Source of the DNA: Rhodocollybia butyracea | Taxonomy: Eukaryota > Basidiomycota > Agaricomycetes > Agaricales > Omphalotaceae | Direction: 5' to 3' | Length of the DNA: 64,000 nt | Assembly (NCBI GenBank): GCA_015501585.1 | Contig: JADNRY010000058.1 | Span: forward strand, 215,139-279,138 | In this document: piece after piece, positions 1-10,280 of the stretch | How the letters are laid out: each line of letters begins with the position of its first letter | Numbering within the stretch: the first letter of the stretch is position 1 | The notes under the pieces: generated by a model | The model's input: the letters and a program-made list of their open reading frames with translations, nothing else | What the model was told of the DNA's origin: nothing | The model's database searches: none | Translations under genes and position numbers: made by a program

Positions 1-750
1 TTCCCTAGTACCAGATCCATTCCGACTTCCTCCTTTACTTCCCTTTCGGAAAGCTGTAGCATAAGCATGAGCAGCCTCTACACGGGAGGATGGTTCAGAT
101 GGGTTATTAATCCCATCTAAAATTTCATCAGCTCTCTTCTCAGGGTCAAATGAAACCATAGCACTCTCAAGAACAGTGCGGCAGGTTTTAAGATTGGGCT
201 CGCCAGTAGGTTGGGTGAGAAGAGATGTTTTCCAGGCCTCGAATGATGAATGAAGGTTCTGGAGCATGATATCCTTGTGATAACTATCAGAGATTGTTTC
301 ACCGGAAGGGAGTAGTGCCTGAAGACGAGCACGCATATCATCCAAAGCATCAAGATAGACTTTGGTTGGTTTAAGCGGATCATGCGTAATGCGGTGATAG
401 GCAGCACGTGTAGCTGAACGTGAGGAAAATGATGATTTTTCAAAATAGGAGACAAGTGCACTCCAGATTTTGGAAGCATTTGTCTTATCCTTGTAGATGT
501 TTCGGCAGTCTCGATTAGTGAGGGATTTAATGATGGACGCAGCCTGTGAGTTGAGTCGATCCCATTCCTTGGCATCAGCAGCCTCTGATGGACGTGAAGT
601 CAACCCTGTGGCAATCTTGGCGCTCTGACCATCTGCACTAAGCACCATTTGCAGAACATCCTCTTTCCAGTTGCTCCAGTCATCAGCATTTGTAGTGGAA
701 AGTAGGGGAATGTTCCTTCCAAGATTAAGAAGAGCTGAAAGTGTGGCCAT
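1..750 (-). CDS. Copia-type Gag polyprotein (UBN2-like), partial
   Basis: An uninterrupted frame starts at ATG 750 and stays open for all 250 codons to the window edge. The product begins MATLSALLNLG and shows features of the copia Gag family: an N-terminal WSNWKEDVLQ stretch, a LVSYFEKSS segment, YHRITHD, a YLDALDDMRARLQAL helix and a HKDIMLQNLHSSFEAW segment. These proteins form the virus-like particle of the retrotransposon in the cytoplasm. The C-terminal zinc knuckle and pol lie beyond the edge. The start is chosen because it is the first ATG after the LTR and primer site. Confidence 0.85.
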   Translation of the reverse strand, partial: MATLSALLNLGRNIPLLSTTNADDWSNWKEDVLQMVLSADGQSAKIATGLTSRPSEAADAKEWDRLNSQAASIIKSLTNRDCRNIYKDKTNASKIWSALVSYFEKSSFSSRSATRAAYHRITHDPLKPTKVYLDALDDMRARLQALLPSGETISDSYHKDIMLQNLHSSFEAWKTSLLTQPTGEPNLKTCRTVLESAMVSFDPEKRADEILDGINNPSEPSSRVEAAHAYATAFRKGSKGGSRNGSGTRE

Positions 751-878
751 AGTTAATGAATATGAGTCGTTGAAAAGGGATTGGGGATGGGATGATGAAA
801 TGAGTGAGATTGAGTGATTGGGTGAAAAGTAAAGCTCCTAGATGATGAATAAAACTCTTAGATGTATAGTGTGGACAT

Positions 879-891
879 GGGGCCCATAACC
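879..891 (-). other. Primer-binding site for half tRNA-iMet
   Basis: The minus-strand sequence directly after the LTR reads GGTTATGGGCCCC. It is complementary to the anticodon stem-loop of initiator tRNA-Met (loop with CAT anticodon flanked by GGGC and AACC), the half-tRNA priming known from Drosophila copia. Identification rests on knowledge of copia elements; the tRNA-iMet of this genome is not in the window. Confidence 0.75.
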
Positions 892-1057
892 TGTTGGTTA
901 ATAAAGACTCCTAGACTCTTAGATGGCTCTGAGATGGCTCTGAGATGGCGGTTCAAGACTACTATTAGATCATTATCAAGGGTTGTAGTTACACATCATT
1001 TGTATATATGTGTTTGTCCACAGCCTCGATTGAGCAGCTCAGGACAAATATCCAACA
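892..1057 (-). repeat. 5' LTR of the copia element (166 bp)
   Basis: On the minus strand the segment begins TGTTGGA and ends CCAACA, giving a perfect 6-bp terminal inverted repeat TGTTGG/CCAACA with canonical TG..CA ends. It is followed at once by the primer-binding site. It contains a short internal duplication of a GATGGCTCTGA unit (about 921-945). The sequence outside the LTR on the host side is ACTAG (1058-1062), a candidate half of a 5-bp target duplication that cannot be checked here. Confidence 0.8.
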
Positions 1058-1252
1058 ACTAGAACGAAAGGGGATCTGTCGGACAAGCTTCAAACTACTG
1101 ACATCTTCCAAATCTCGATCAGACACCCGTCATTACAAGTGACTATTCAGTCCAGGGAAGAGAAACTAATGAACTTGTTTTCACCAACAGGAAACGCAAC
1201 AAAGAAACAAAAAACAGCACAAGTACAGTACTCGAGTGGTTCGAAAATGTTA

Positions 1253-1328
1253 ACCCCCGGCGGGACTCGAACCCGCAACCTTCAGATTACATAGAAGTCT
1301 GATATCATAACCATTAGACAACGGGGGC
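1253..1328 (-). tRNA. tRNA-Arg (UCU) with a 4-nt intron
   Basis: The minus strand folds as a cloverleaf: acceptor GCCCCCG pairs with CGGGGGT, the anticodon stem is TCAGA/TCTGA, and the T arm is GCGGG-TTCGAGT-CCCGC. The anticodon loop reads C-T-TCT-A followed by TGTA and then A. Removing TGTA restores a 7-base loop with anticodon TCT, so TGTA is read as an intron at the canonical position after base 37. Four bases is very short for a tRNA intron. Confidence 0.88.
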
Positions 1329-2383
1329 CACGAGTTTGATGAGCAGTGTGGACGCAGTGTGGTACTCTCGTTCCTCCCAGCGAAAACTAAGGCAATATCT
1401 ACGCAGTAGTGCAGACAGATGCCTGATGTATGCATATCTACCTGGGTAATCGCGCGCTTGCTAAGGTTGAGCCTGTTGGAGACTTATCGGATGATACGCA
1501 AATGATACGTTCCCAAGGGCAAACTCTAAATTCTAAAATCTTGAGTCGAGGGGGATCGAGGTATCTGATAACAATCTTCATTTGGGCTCAGTGCTCCGTG
1601 CTGTGCCCCGTACATTGGAATAACGTCGATGTCGATAAACACCGCCTTCGTTATAACATTATGGAGAACCGACACACAGCCCGTTCGGGTCATATTTCCC
1701 GCCCCCGGCACGGGGGTTCAAACGTTAATCCTGAAAGTAATACCTTTTCGAACGTTCATACATGTTCATGTGTTCCGTCTCACCGGAGAATTTTCCGGAT
1801 TGGCACATGCTTTCGTCTTGCTCCACTAAATCCTTCCGCTACCCATCCTGTATGGGCTATGTAAGACTAACTCAGTGCCTGGATGATGGACCAGCGTCCG
1901 CTGCGTGTTCCCCATTGCTCTGTCAGTTCATGGTGGGGATTAAGTAGTTATCATAGTATAGTTATCGTGGACTCCTTGGCAATAAAACATTGATTTTAAT
2001 AGGTAAATCTTACAGAGACAAGCCTGCGAAAATAAGCAGATCAAAAGATCAGAGCTCTCTCATTATAGTAAGTATCTAAAAAAAACTTTGCATACCAAAG
2101 ATTACAAGTTTTTCTATGATGGGGCTAGTCGCATCAGCGAAACGCAGTACTACAGCTTCCACCAGATACTTACTTCAATCAGCGAAAAAAATCCAGGATT
2201 CCAAGTTTCTCCATGATAGTCGTATTGGCGAAACATCTATAGCAGAGCAGCTTCTAGCAGCTTCCGCCCGAGTTTAACCAACAAAGGCTACACACCTGGT
2301 GGAGCGCTCGGATCACCTCCACTATTTGATTTTGTCGTGAGTTTCAGGGCTTCTTGGCTTACCTCTTGGTAGCTATTTCAAAG
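1329..2383. other. Intergenic, no gene recognised
   Basis: Open frames here (for example 144 codons at 1430-1864, plus) have no recognisable motif, signal peptide or intron pattern. An imperfect local duplication is visible: CAAGTTTTTCTATGAT at about 2105 and CCAAGTTTCTCCATGAT at about 2200, each followed within about 20 bases by an AGTCG and a GCGAAAC. No other structure was noticed. Confidence 0.4.
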
Positions 2384-2436
2384 ATGGGATCAAGACGAAT
2401 CCAATGATAAAACGAACCCATCCTGTTTGTTCCTTT

Positions 2437-2488
2437 CCCAACACGACTGGTTCGTTCCCCACCCCCCGTCAGCTACTAGCAGGTCTAG
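2437..2488 (+). promoter_or_regulatory. Conserved upstream block of gene A, module 1
   Basis: The block containing ACGACTGGTTCGTTCCCCAC followed by a GCTACTAGCAGGTCTA segment lies about 50-100 bases before the A start codon. It recurs almost unchanged before A in modules 2 and 3. Conservation exceeds that of the surrounding intergenic DNA, so a promoter or 5' leader role is likely. A preceding GATGGGATCAAGACGAATCC segment (about 2383) is shared with module 3. Confidence 0.5.
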
Positions 2489-2537
2489 TTCACTGTATTT
2501 TTTTCAATTTTTCTATCCACTTCACACAGGCCCAACC

Positions 2538-4228
2538 ATGAGATATATCAGATGCCGAGTTTCCTCTCTGATCCTCTTACTCTCCTTCATCGCTCATTTC
2601 ACACATGGTGCTCCGGTTTCTTCACTTGCATCCTCGGAATTGGAAAACGATTTCGATTCCCCGTACATGGATGTTTACGACTCAGCTTACCCCTTCCCAG
2701 ACTTCGATACCAGTCACGATCACAATCTCGAACCCCCTGATCCCATTTCCGACTCTGTTTGTTCTTCACAGAGCTCTTGCGGATTATCCTCCTCCGACGT
2801 TGCGGTCCGCTCCCCTGCTGAGGTCACTATTCATCGCCGGCGGATGGCAACGCAAAATAACGGGAATGCAGAAGCATTGAAAAAAGATACAAGATGCGAC
2901 AAAGGAGGCGGAAAAACACGGTAAAGAAGGCAAAGGCAAATTCAATAGCTGCGGCTGCGGCAAAGAAGGCAAAGAAGAAAGTACAACACCAAAGAACCCG
3001 GAGGAGGACTGGCCCTAGCGGGAGACACTGTAGGGAAGGCTGGAACAGGTCCTCAGCAAAATAGGAAACGCCATACCAGGCCCTATAGGAGCAGCTTTAA
3101 AAGTCATCGGTACTTTTTTGTCGATTCTTGGCAAGATTTTTGGGGGCTTAGGAGCAAAGGCAAAGGAGTCGGCTCATGTGAGTATTTATGCTTTTTTCAT
3201 TTGGGGTGTGAGGAATTAATTTGCTTTAGCAACGGTCTGCCATCGTTTTAAATTCCTGGAAAAACTCCTGATGTTTTATCATGTAGCGCATCGTTCACAC
3301 AGAGAGTGGTGAACAAGACTGCTAAGAGTAAGCAAGGCCTCCTTATATTCTTATATACTTTTCTAATTCCGATCTCGATTAGAACACCCGGGCTGGATGA
3401 TTGTTGCTGTATACGAAAAGTTGCACGTTCAAACCTACTTTCCAGGGAAGAAAGACCATAATTGGTCGGTCAAAGAAGTCAAAACGCACACTGTGTGTCT
3501 TTTTTATTACGTTTGTCCGAGCAACGTCTAATTCTTGTTTATCCTTAGGGACTAGGGGATTTTCCCTATATACTCTATGCTGGTGTGTATCAGAAAGCGA
3601 CTAAAGACAGCTTCTAAACTCCCATATTGTATTAGTCGAAGCTGGTCTTTTGTACCTCGACGGCGACCGCGGATACGAGAATGTGAGTTCCACGTCCGAA
3701 ATTCATTCCGCCAATATCTCATCAGGCCGAACAGTGGGCCTGGCAAGTTCCTGTTCAGAGGTTCCACGCTATTCCTAAGGACGCAACTGACGTTGAAAGA
3801 AGGATACTAGTGGTGTAAGTGCCGATTACGAATCATTTCGATTTCTACTGACTTTTTATCACCGCAGAGACGGAACCTATCCTCCAAATGTACCACCAGT
3901 TCCGGGACGATGTTTTCTACATATCGATGTGTTCGAGATGGGAAAAAAGCCACGCAAGATCGTCGCCGGGCTTCTGGACAACGCCAGAAACACCATTGGA
4001 TATGGCTCGGGTTCATTACCGTTTACACTTTCGAACAGCCGGCTTAAAGCCGTTATCAAAGTCGCGGAACCTGAGAAGGGTAAGAAAGGTAAGAAAGGCA
4101 AACGTAAAGAAGGTCACCATGTGGATGTCACGGTGGGAGGGAAATCTATCGATTGTGATGTAGGGGGAATAGATCACGGCCAAACGCAGATAGACTGCTA
4201 TTTTAAGTGTTCTGAATTTTTAAAATAA
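2538..4228 (+). pseudogene. Gene A copy 1, decayed: secreted protein of unknown function
   Basis: Start ATG 2538 gives a clear signal peptide (MRYIRCRVSS then a Leu-rich core ending HGAP), as in copies 2 and 3. The acidic pro-region with PDFD and the dibasic HRRR motif are kept. The reading frame then ends at a stop at 2922-2924 in the Lys-rich stretch. The downstream Gly-rich hydrophobic segment survives only in shifted frames (about 2990-3180), with at least one further one-base indel near 3040. The conserved donor GTGAGT (about 3179), the microexon-like CAACG, later exon remnants and the last exon (3868-4228, with the basic KKGKKGK stretch and a MFEMGKK segment) are still visible. The acceptor before exon 7 appears lost. 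Probably non-functional. Confidence 0.7.
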
Positions 4229-4245
4229 TATCGTATCTCTATCAT

Positions 4246-4818
4246 CTACCCTTTCTCCCCACCACAACCCATATTTGACATCTCTGAACCCACCCAACCT
4301 TGACAAGCGCCGCCTCTTAGAGCAGCAGCGTCCTCAATTCGGTCCGTTCGGATGGTCCTCCGTCCGTGCAGTGTCCTCCTGTGCCAGTTTCGGAGACTCG
4401 AACCATATTCGACAGAGGTATTCTTGCAGATAAAGTTTGCATCGATCCACTCTGGCTCCCAGATGGGCTGATTAACAGCAAGAAGATAGGTCTCGACAAG
4501 TTGTTGTAGGTGTCCGAAATACATAACACGAAATCATCGCCGATATGGAGTGAGAACGCTGAATTTGACAGTACATCGACTTCCGGAACAAGTACATAGA
4601 ACGGACAAAAGGCATGGGTCTCGACAGATTGATGTAGGTGTCCGAAATACATAGCACGAAATTACTGTCGATGCGGCCGCGAGTATACTGAATTCGACGG
4701 TACATCGACTTCCGGAACAAGTACATAGAACGGACAAAAGACCTAAGTGTCTGTTGAGCACTGATGAGCGACGATTCAGCGCCTTGAGCCCAAAATGAAC
4801 CAAGATACACATCGCCAA
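4246..4818 (-). pseudogene. Gene B copy 1, decayed C-terminal fragment
   Basis: Convergent with A copy 1, only 17 bases beyond its stop. Minus-strand frames match the C-terminal part of intact gene B (12247-13527): an NTSVEYGSSL segment corresponds to NTSVEYASSLYELAQ, and the SFVRSMYLFRKSMY region corresponds to SFVHSTCSGGRC. The N-terminal half, including the membrane segment, is missing and frames are broken. The fragment carries a partial tandem duplication described separately. Confidence 0.65.
4489..4742. repeat. Two tandem ~127-bp units inside gene B copy 1
   Basis: Unit 1 (about 4489-4615) and unit 2 (about 4616-4742) both begin GGTCTCGACA, share TGTAGGTGTCCGAAATACAT and end with AAGTACATAGAACGGACAAAA. 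They differ at about 15-20 positions, so this is an older unequal duplication within the decayed B copy. Intact B has one copy of this region. Confidence 0.75.
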
Positions 4819-5994
4819 GAGGCTATCAAGCCAAAATTTTAATGGAAGGAAGTAAACATAGCAGGCACCGGGTGGATAATGGCGGGGATACTACGGCCTT
4901 GCATATCGGCTGTACTACTAGTCATCATTAACACAGCTCAGTGTTACATCCGCGAGTACTAACACTCTGAGACCGGATCACCAAAACATCGGAAACAATG
5001 GATGAAACAATTAAAAAAGCTCATCTACTCTGAAAACTGGAAGCTACGTTGAATGAAATGAAATTATGATCGTGGCCAGTATTCAAGTTAGGGGTCTTAT
5101 ATAAGCAAGTACAATATCTCGAGCTTTGACATTTACTTATCTAGTACATTCAATGTTTCTTACATAATTGAGACTCTTGCATCGTTATTAGTTCGACTGG
5201 GATGAGTTTATTTTTCTTTTCTTAAAGCTATTATACATATACATACTAAGTAGTCATTATTTGCAGTTATTTGTTCAGCCGAGATAACGATCATTAATAT
5301 TACAGCCATCCTCGCCGAGCCACTTACACTACTTACTTGGTTTACAAGACTTCAATAAGTAAGCTTACTATTTACTATTGATTATGGCACACTGGTCCTA
5401 ACCAGTGCTCCTTGCTCCGTACATCAACCGTACATAGTGTAGAATTTTGAAACGTTAGTAATTCAAGCCAGAACTTGAATAAATGGTGAGAACTTGGCGT
5501 TACTAATTGCGTACACTGTGTTGGCAAGGGACCTTGCAATGGACACGGCCAACATTCTGCTTAAGTTTCTGCATCGTCCTTATATCTTTTTGACATTTTC
5601 TCCGCATATCGCAAACTCCATATCAGCACTGTTACACCGATTGAGGTTGCAGTGTAGTATTAGTACTATACACAACTTCGGCCTAACTTCTGCCCTAGTA
5701 CAGCGGGAACGTCCGGACTCTAAGGTACTGAGAAATAAGCATGATAGTTCATCAAGTGATAAGTATTAAGGAGCGGCAGTATGAATAATGTGAATAAGAG
5801 TGTGTGGGACAGCATCTGATAAGTAGCGGCAGTGTGAATAGAGTGTATGGGAGAAGTAACGGCAGTGTGAATAGTGGGAATAGGAATGTGCGGGCCAGTA
5901 CTGAAATGGTTGTTGGTCCAGTAGTCATGGTATTGGCACTGACGCATTGCCTGACAATTCGCGATATAAACGAATCCACTCCGTTTGTTTGTTT
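4819..5994. other. Intergenic between modules 1 and 2
   Basis: AT-rich DNA without a recognisable gene. Open frames up to about 97 codons lack motifs and overlap the simple repeat at 5772-5895. The upstream region of module 2 begins near 5960. Confidence 0.4.
5772..5895 (+). repeat. Imperfect tandem repeat, about three ~40-bp units
   Basis: The motif GCGGCAGTRTGAATA recurs three times (about 5773, 5826 and 5862, the last with ACGGCAGTG), each followed by GTG- and GGGA-rich spacers. It lies just upstream of the conserved promoter block of gene A copy 2. The role, if any, is unknown. Confidence 0.55.
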
Positions 5995-6045
5995 CCCAAT
6001 ACGACTGGTTCGTTCCCCACCCCGTCCGCTACTAGCTGGTCTAGT
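5995..6045 (+). promoter_or_regulatory. Conserved upstream block of gene A, module 2
   Basis: Contains ACGACTGGTTCGTTCCCCAC and CCGCTACTAGCTGGTCTAG, almost identical to the blocks before A copies 1 and 3, at a similar distance (about 50-100 bases) from the ATG at 6094. Confidence 0.5.
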
Positions 6046-6093
6046 TTACTTGTATTCTCTTAACTTTTCTTCCGACTTTACAAAAGCTCAGCC

Positions 6094-7734
6094 ATGAGAG
6101 ATATCAGATGCGGCTTCTTCGGAGTTTCCTCTCTGATTCTCCTACTGTCGTTCATAGCTCATTTCGCACATGGTGCTCCAGTTTCTCCGCTTGGATCCCC
6201 AGAATCGGAAGATGATTTAGATTCCCCATCTATGGATCCATCATACGACTCTGCTTCTACCTTCCCAGACCCCGATTTTAGTTCTCCCGACGGTCTCGTC
6301 TTTGATACTAATCACAATCTCCCTAATCCACTTTTCAACTCCGAGTCTCCCTGTTATTCAGACAGCCCTTGTCGACTGTCCTCCTCCGACATTGCTATCC
6401 GCTCCCCTGGGGATATTACTATTCACCGCCGGGGGAAGGCAAAAGATAAGGCAAAGAAGGGGGCAAAAAAAGCGGTCTCAAATTCCAAGTACAACACCAA
6501 AGCACCTGGAGGAGGAATGGCTGTAGCTGGAGAGGTTGTAGGGAAGGTTGGATCAGCCATCAGTAAAGCAGGAAATGCTTTACCCGGTCCTATAGGAATA
6601 GCTTTAAAAGTTATCGGAACTTTTTTGTCGATTCTTGGCAAGATTTTTGGGGGCTTAGCAGCAAAGGAAAGAAAATCGGCCCAGGTGAGTATTTATGTTT
6701 TTTCATGTTGACGTTGATCTAATTTGCTCTAGGAACGGTCCGTTATTGTTTTGAATTCCTGGCAACTCTCCTGATATTTTACCATGTAGCGGAGATTTCA
6801 CACAGAAAGTGGTGGAGCAGACTGCTCAGAGTAAGCAAGGCGCTCCTTACTTATATGTACTTTTCTAATTCCGATCTCGATTAGAACATCCGGGCTGGAT
6901 GGTTGTTACTTTATACACCAGGTGGAAGCCTCAAACCTACTTTCCAGGAAAGAAAGGTCGTGACTGGTCGGTCGGATCCACCGAAACGCACACTGTGTGC
7001 TTTTTTATTAAATTTGTTTGAGCAGCATCTAATCCTTGTTTATCTTTAGGGAATGGGGGAGTTTCACTACAGAGTCTTTGCTGGTGCGTACCAGAAAGCG
7101 ACTAAAGACGATTTCTGACCTGGTATTTTAGCCAGATCCGGTCTTTTCTACTTCGACGGCCAACGCGGATACGAGAATGTAAGTTTCCATATCCGAAATT
7201 GCTTTTAGACAAGATCTCATCAGACCGAATAGTGGGCCTGGCAAGCTCCTGCAAACAAGCTTCACGCTGTTCCTGCTGACGCATCCGATGTTGAAAAAAG
7301 GATAGTAGTGGTGTAAGTGTCTGACTGAGTACGAATCATTTCGATTCCTAATGACTTTTTGCTACCGCAGAGACGGAGACTATCCTCCAGGCATACCACC
7401 AGTTGCAGGTCAATGTCATCTACATGTCGATGTGTTCGAGATGAAGAAGGGGCCGCGCAGGATTGTCGCTGGGCTTCAAGACAACGTCAGAAACGCCATT
7501 GGAGCTGATTCGGGTCCATTACCGCTTACACTTCACAGCCAGCTTACCGACGTGATCGTCCTTAATGAACCTTCTCGTGAGAAGGGTAAGAAAGGCAAGA
7601 AAGGCAAACGTAAAGCAGGTCACCACCTGGATATCACGTTGGGAGGGAAATCTCTCGAGTGTGATGTAGGGGGAATAGATCACGGCCAAACGCAGATGGA
7701 CTGCCAGTTTGCGTGCTCTGGTTTCAAAAAATAA
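6094..7734 (+). pseudogene. Gene A copy 2: secreted protein with one in-frame stop
   Basis: Same eight-exon plan as copy 3: exon 1 6094-6684, a 5-nt exon 6733-6737, then 6790-6830, 6885-6994, 7050-7083, 7132-7178, 7209-7312 and 7371-7734. Exon lengths sum to a multiple of three. Exon 1 encodes a signal peptide, an acidic region, the HRRG dibasic site, a Lys/Ala-rich stretch and a Gly-rich hydrophobic segment ending KERKSAQ. Exon 7 has TAG at 7230-7232 where copies 1 and 3 have CAG, a single C-to-T change. Unless that stop is an assembly error or the protein is naturally shortened, this copy is a recent pseudogene that would lose the whole last exon. Confidence 0.75.
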
Positions 7735-7942
7735 TATCGTATCTCTGTGTCTATTAAAGCAAGCGGGATGGCTGACACTCACGGCGAGTGGAATCACGAT
7801 GACGCGGGGGTAAGAGAACAACAGCGATTAGATTACTTAGTCTACAGTATAGTTAAAGTATTTATGTAATTATTCAAGTGGCGAAACGCCCGAGCAACAC
7901 CTATGTACAACTCTGTATACTCTAACATCATCCAGTATCGCT

Positions 7943-8903
7943 TTACTTACTCACAACCACAACCCACCTCTGAACCCACCCAACCTTGACAAGCGCCACC
8001 TTCCAGAGCAACAGCGTCCCCCGCTCAGTCCATTGCCACGAATGATCCTCCGTTCCCGCATAGTTCTCCTGGGCCAGCTCGTAGAGACTCGAAGCATATT
8101 CGACAGACGTATTCATACAGGATAAGATTTGGATCGGTCCATTCCGATTAACAGATGAGGGTGATGAGCAACTAGAAGACAGGATCTCGATGACTTGTTC
8201 GAGTGTGAGGGGCGTAGGAGTAGGGCTCCAAAATGTGGAACAATTTGGATTATAAATGAACGGAACGGAACGGCACATAGCACGAAATGATCACTGAGGC
8301 ATTTGAGATGCGGAGCGAGTACACCGAATTCCACAGTACATCACCCTCCGGAACAAGTAGAATGGACAAAAGACTTCCAGATCCAATTCGACAATACCAG
8401 TTGTAGTATGCTGGAGAAAATCTGTCGAGACCTTGCGATGGGATTTGGTACAAGAAACATGGATAGAATTCGATGAATTTGGTGTCGGGAAGGAGAAATG
8501 GCAGTGATCCACTTGATAGAGTCCGTGACGTTCGTCTTTTTCTGAGCAGCGACCCAAAATAGTAATACTATGCAGGAGGATATAACGATTCCGAGCCCAA
8601 CACAGGATAGCTTTAGCAAATTGTCGCGTTCATGCGATGATAATTGTGAAAACTCGTGTTTGGCTGTTGTCAGTAACTGGGAATCGGCAAGCACCATCCT
8701 TTGCGAGTACGGATACAACCGGGTTCATAGGACGGAAGGGAAAGTACGGGCAAGCTGAATGGAGTCCTACGAGCATATGTGTCGAGTTTGGGGAAGTAGA
8801 GACGGTTTGAAGCAAGGAACAGGGCAGAGGCAATGACGTGGGAGAGTGATTTCCAATTAGAACGGTCAAAGCGATTTGTAGCTGTGACGGTGTCATGAGC
8901 CAT
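7943..8903 (-). pseudogene. Gene B copy 2, decayed
   Basis: Convergent with A copy 2 (208-base gap). The N-terminal part (ATNRFDRSNWKSLSHV), the membrane segment (GLGIVISSCIVLLFWVAAQK) and the C-terminal part (NTSVEYASSLYELAQENYAG) all match intact B, but they lie in different frames. About 100 codons of the middle region of B3 are missing: a point near GIVELDL-equivalent sequence jumps directly to the SFVHST region. A 7-base difference near 8415 also breaks the frame. Non-functional in this form. Confidence 0.72.
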
Positions 8904-9039
8904 TCAGTGTTTAACTTAAGAAGAAGAGCAACTATTCCTACTTAGGCAAGCAAGGCCCCGAGATTCTTAGGACCGCTTTCCTTCATCTGATCTGACCTTA
9001 ACCTACACCCGTAAGTGAAGCGAGTCTATGTTATCCCTT

Positions 9040-10165
9040 GACATTTACGCTCTGTCTGCTTATATCTCAAATTTCTCGCTTGCACCATTTCGCGTCCAGA
9101 TGACACTCTCGTCACCCTTGCACTAAAAGCCAACAATGTTCTTCGATCCCGAGGTAATCCATGTTTGATGGACACTGACCGTGTACCATCCAGTTTACCC
9201 GAATCACACATCCGCCTTCCCGCTCTTTCTGATCTCACCGCTTCCTCAATTACCTCCACTATCCGCAACATTAGAGCTTTGGCAGCTCATCATCTTGACG
9301 ACAACCTTGAATACATGCACAAGTTGCGCTTTTTACAAGGGCGCAAGGAGCCTATAGAGCATGATCCTCCTAAACCCGTTTCGTTCTGTCTATGCCATTA
9401 TTTTAAGTTTCGGGCGACACCAAGTAAGTGCTCGCTCAGCCCTGGTTAGTCACCAGCTCTCCTTTCGTGTCGTCGATGTTATGCCCTTTTCGAGACACAT
9501 CACACCAGAACATATCCTCGTACAATGCATGGGCATTCCGGAGCTAATCCCTCTTCGGAACCACCTTCGAATACTTACTGCAGAATTAATTCCAGGCCTG
9601 CATCTGCAATCTCCATTCAGCGATGGTGATGGTGATGCACTCTGTTTACTCAAACACACTATTTTTTTTTCTTGGACCGCGGTGACAGCTACTGCCAAGT
9701 TTATTCACCATGCAATTCAGATTTGGTCTCAGGTTCTCACCGGTGACAGGGCTTTTTATGGCTCTGAAGGGGAGGATAGTGATTCCGACGAATTTTTTTC
9801 TCGATTGTATAGAACTTAAACTTGCCGCTATTATGCATACAACCCTCGGGTGTTGATGCACCGGTTTTGCCACCGGTTGCGTGGGATTTGGCGACTCCTG
9901 TGAGGACTACACAAGAAGCTGTCCATGATCCAGCAAGAGCCGGAGAGGCCACAGCGCAGTTACACCTGTATGTTGGACATGGTTTTACCGTAACACCTTC
10001 CTCTCCTTTCTCTGGGTCACTTATTATGCTATGTAATCCTTCGAGCTATTCTAGCTATTATCCTTGTCCCAGCCCTGCGGTCCACCCCCTCTTTGGGAGT
10101 TGAGCTCGCTGCCCGTGGGACCGCAAGGCTGTTAAGGATAGGGGTTAGGGGTTAGGGGGGTTATA
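9040..10165 (+). mobile_element. 5'-truncated LINE fragment, same family as 24.7-28 kb
   Basis: Plus-strand frames 9165-9449 and 9361-9819 match the C-terminal third of the LINE at 24913-28013. ALKANNVLRSRGNPCLMD corresponds to ALVANNNLRSNSHPCWLMD, PEHILVQCMGIPELIPLRNH to PEHVLLQCTAIPPLVHLRVH, and SDGDGDALCLLKH to SDGDALLYLKQH. The end is SEGEDSDSDEFF and a stop at 9817-9819. The 3' untranslated part shares GAGCTCGCTGCC and GGACCGCAAGGC with the larger copy and ends in a GGGGTTA-type repeat near 10138-10160. Frameshifts make it inactive. It lies between modules 2 and 3 and probably inserted after triplication. Confidence 0.75.
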
Positions 10166-10280
10166 CAGGCAGTCATTTATGGCTGTTTGGGCCATGTATC
10201 TATCTATCTATCTATTGGTGTGTCAAAGATGGGATCAAGACGAATCCAAGGATAAAATGAATCCATCCTGTCTTTCCTTT

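Larger units (their letters stand above)
1..1057 (-). mobile_element. Ty1/copia LTR retrotransposon, 5' part, cut by window edge
   Basis: Read on the minus strand, the region has in order a short LTR (1057-892), a primer-binding site that starts directly at the LTR end, a leader of about 130 bases and an open gag frame from 750 to the window edge. This order, the half-tRNA primer site and the gag type all point to Ty1/copia. Protease, integrase and reverse transcriptase would lie left of the window. The gag frame is fully open, so the element may be fairly young, but its second LTR is not visible and age cannot be estimated. Confidence 0.85.

Noticed and set aside
117..575. 152-codon minus-strand open frame
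   Set aside because: Shadow of the copia gag frame, which is open in a different register from 750 to the window edge.
1430..1864. 144-codon plus-strand open frame
   Set aside because: No motif, signal peptide, intron pattern or conserved-looking segment; overlapping frames of similar length exist, so chance is likely.
10138..10165. Internal telomere or chromosome fusion point
   Set aside because: Only two to three GGGGTTA units directly at a LINE 3' end; better explained as the LINE tail.
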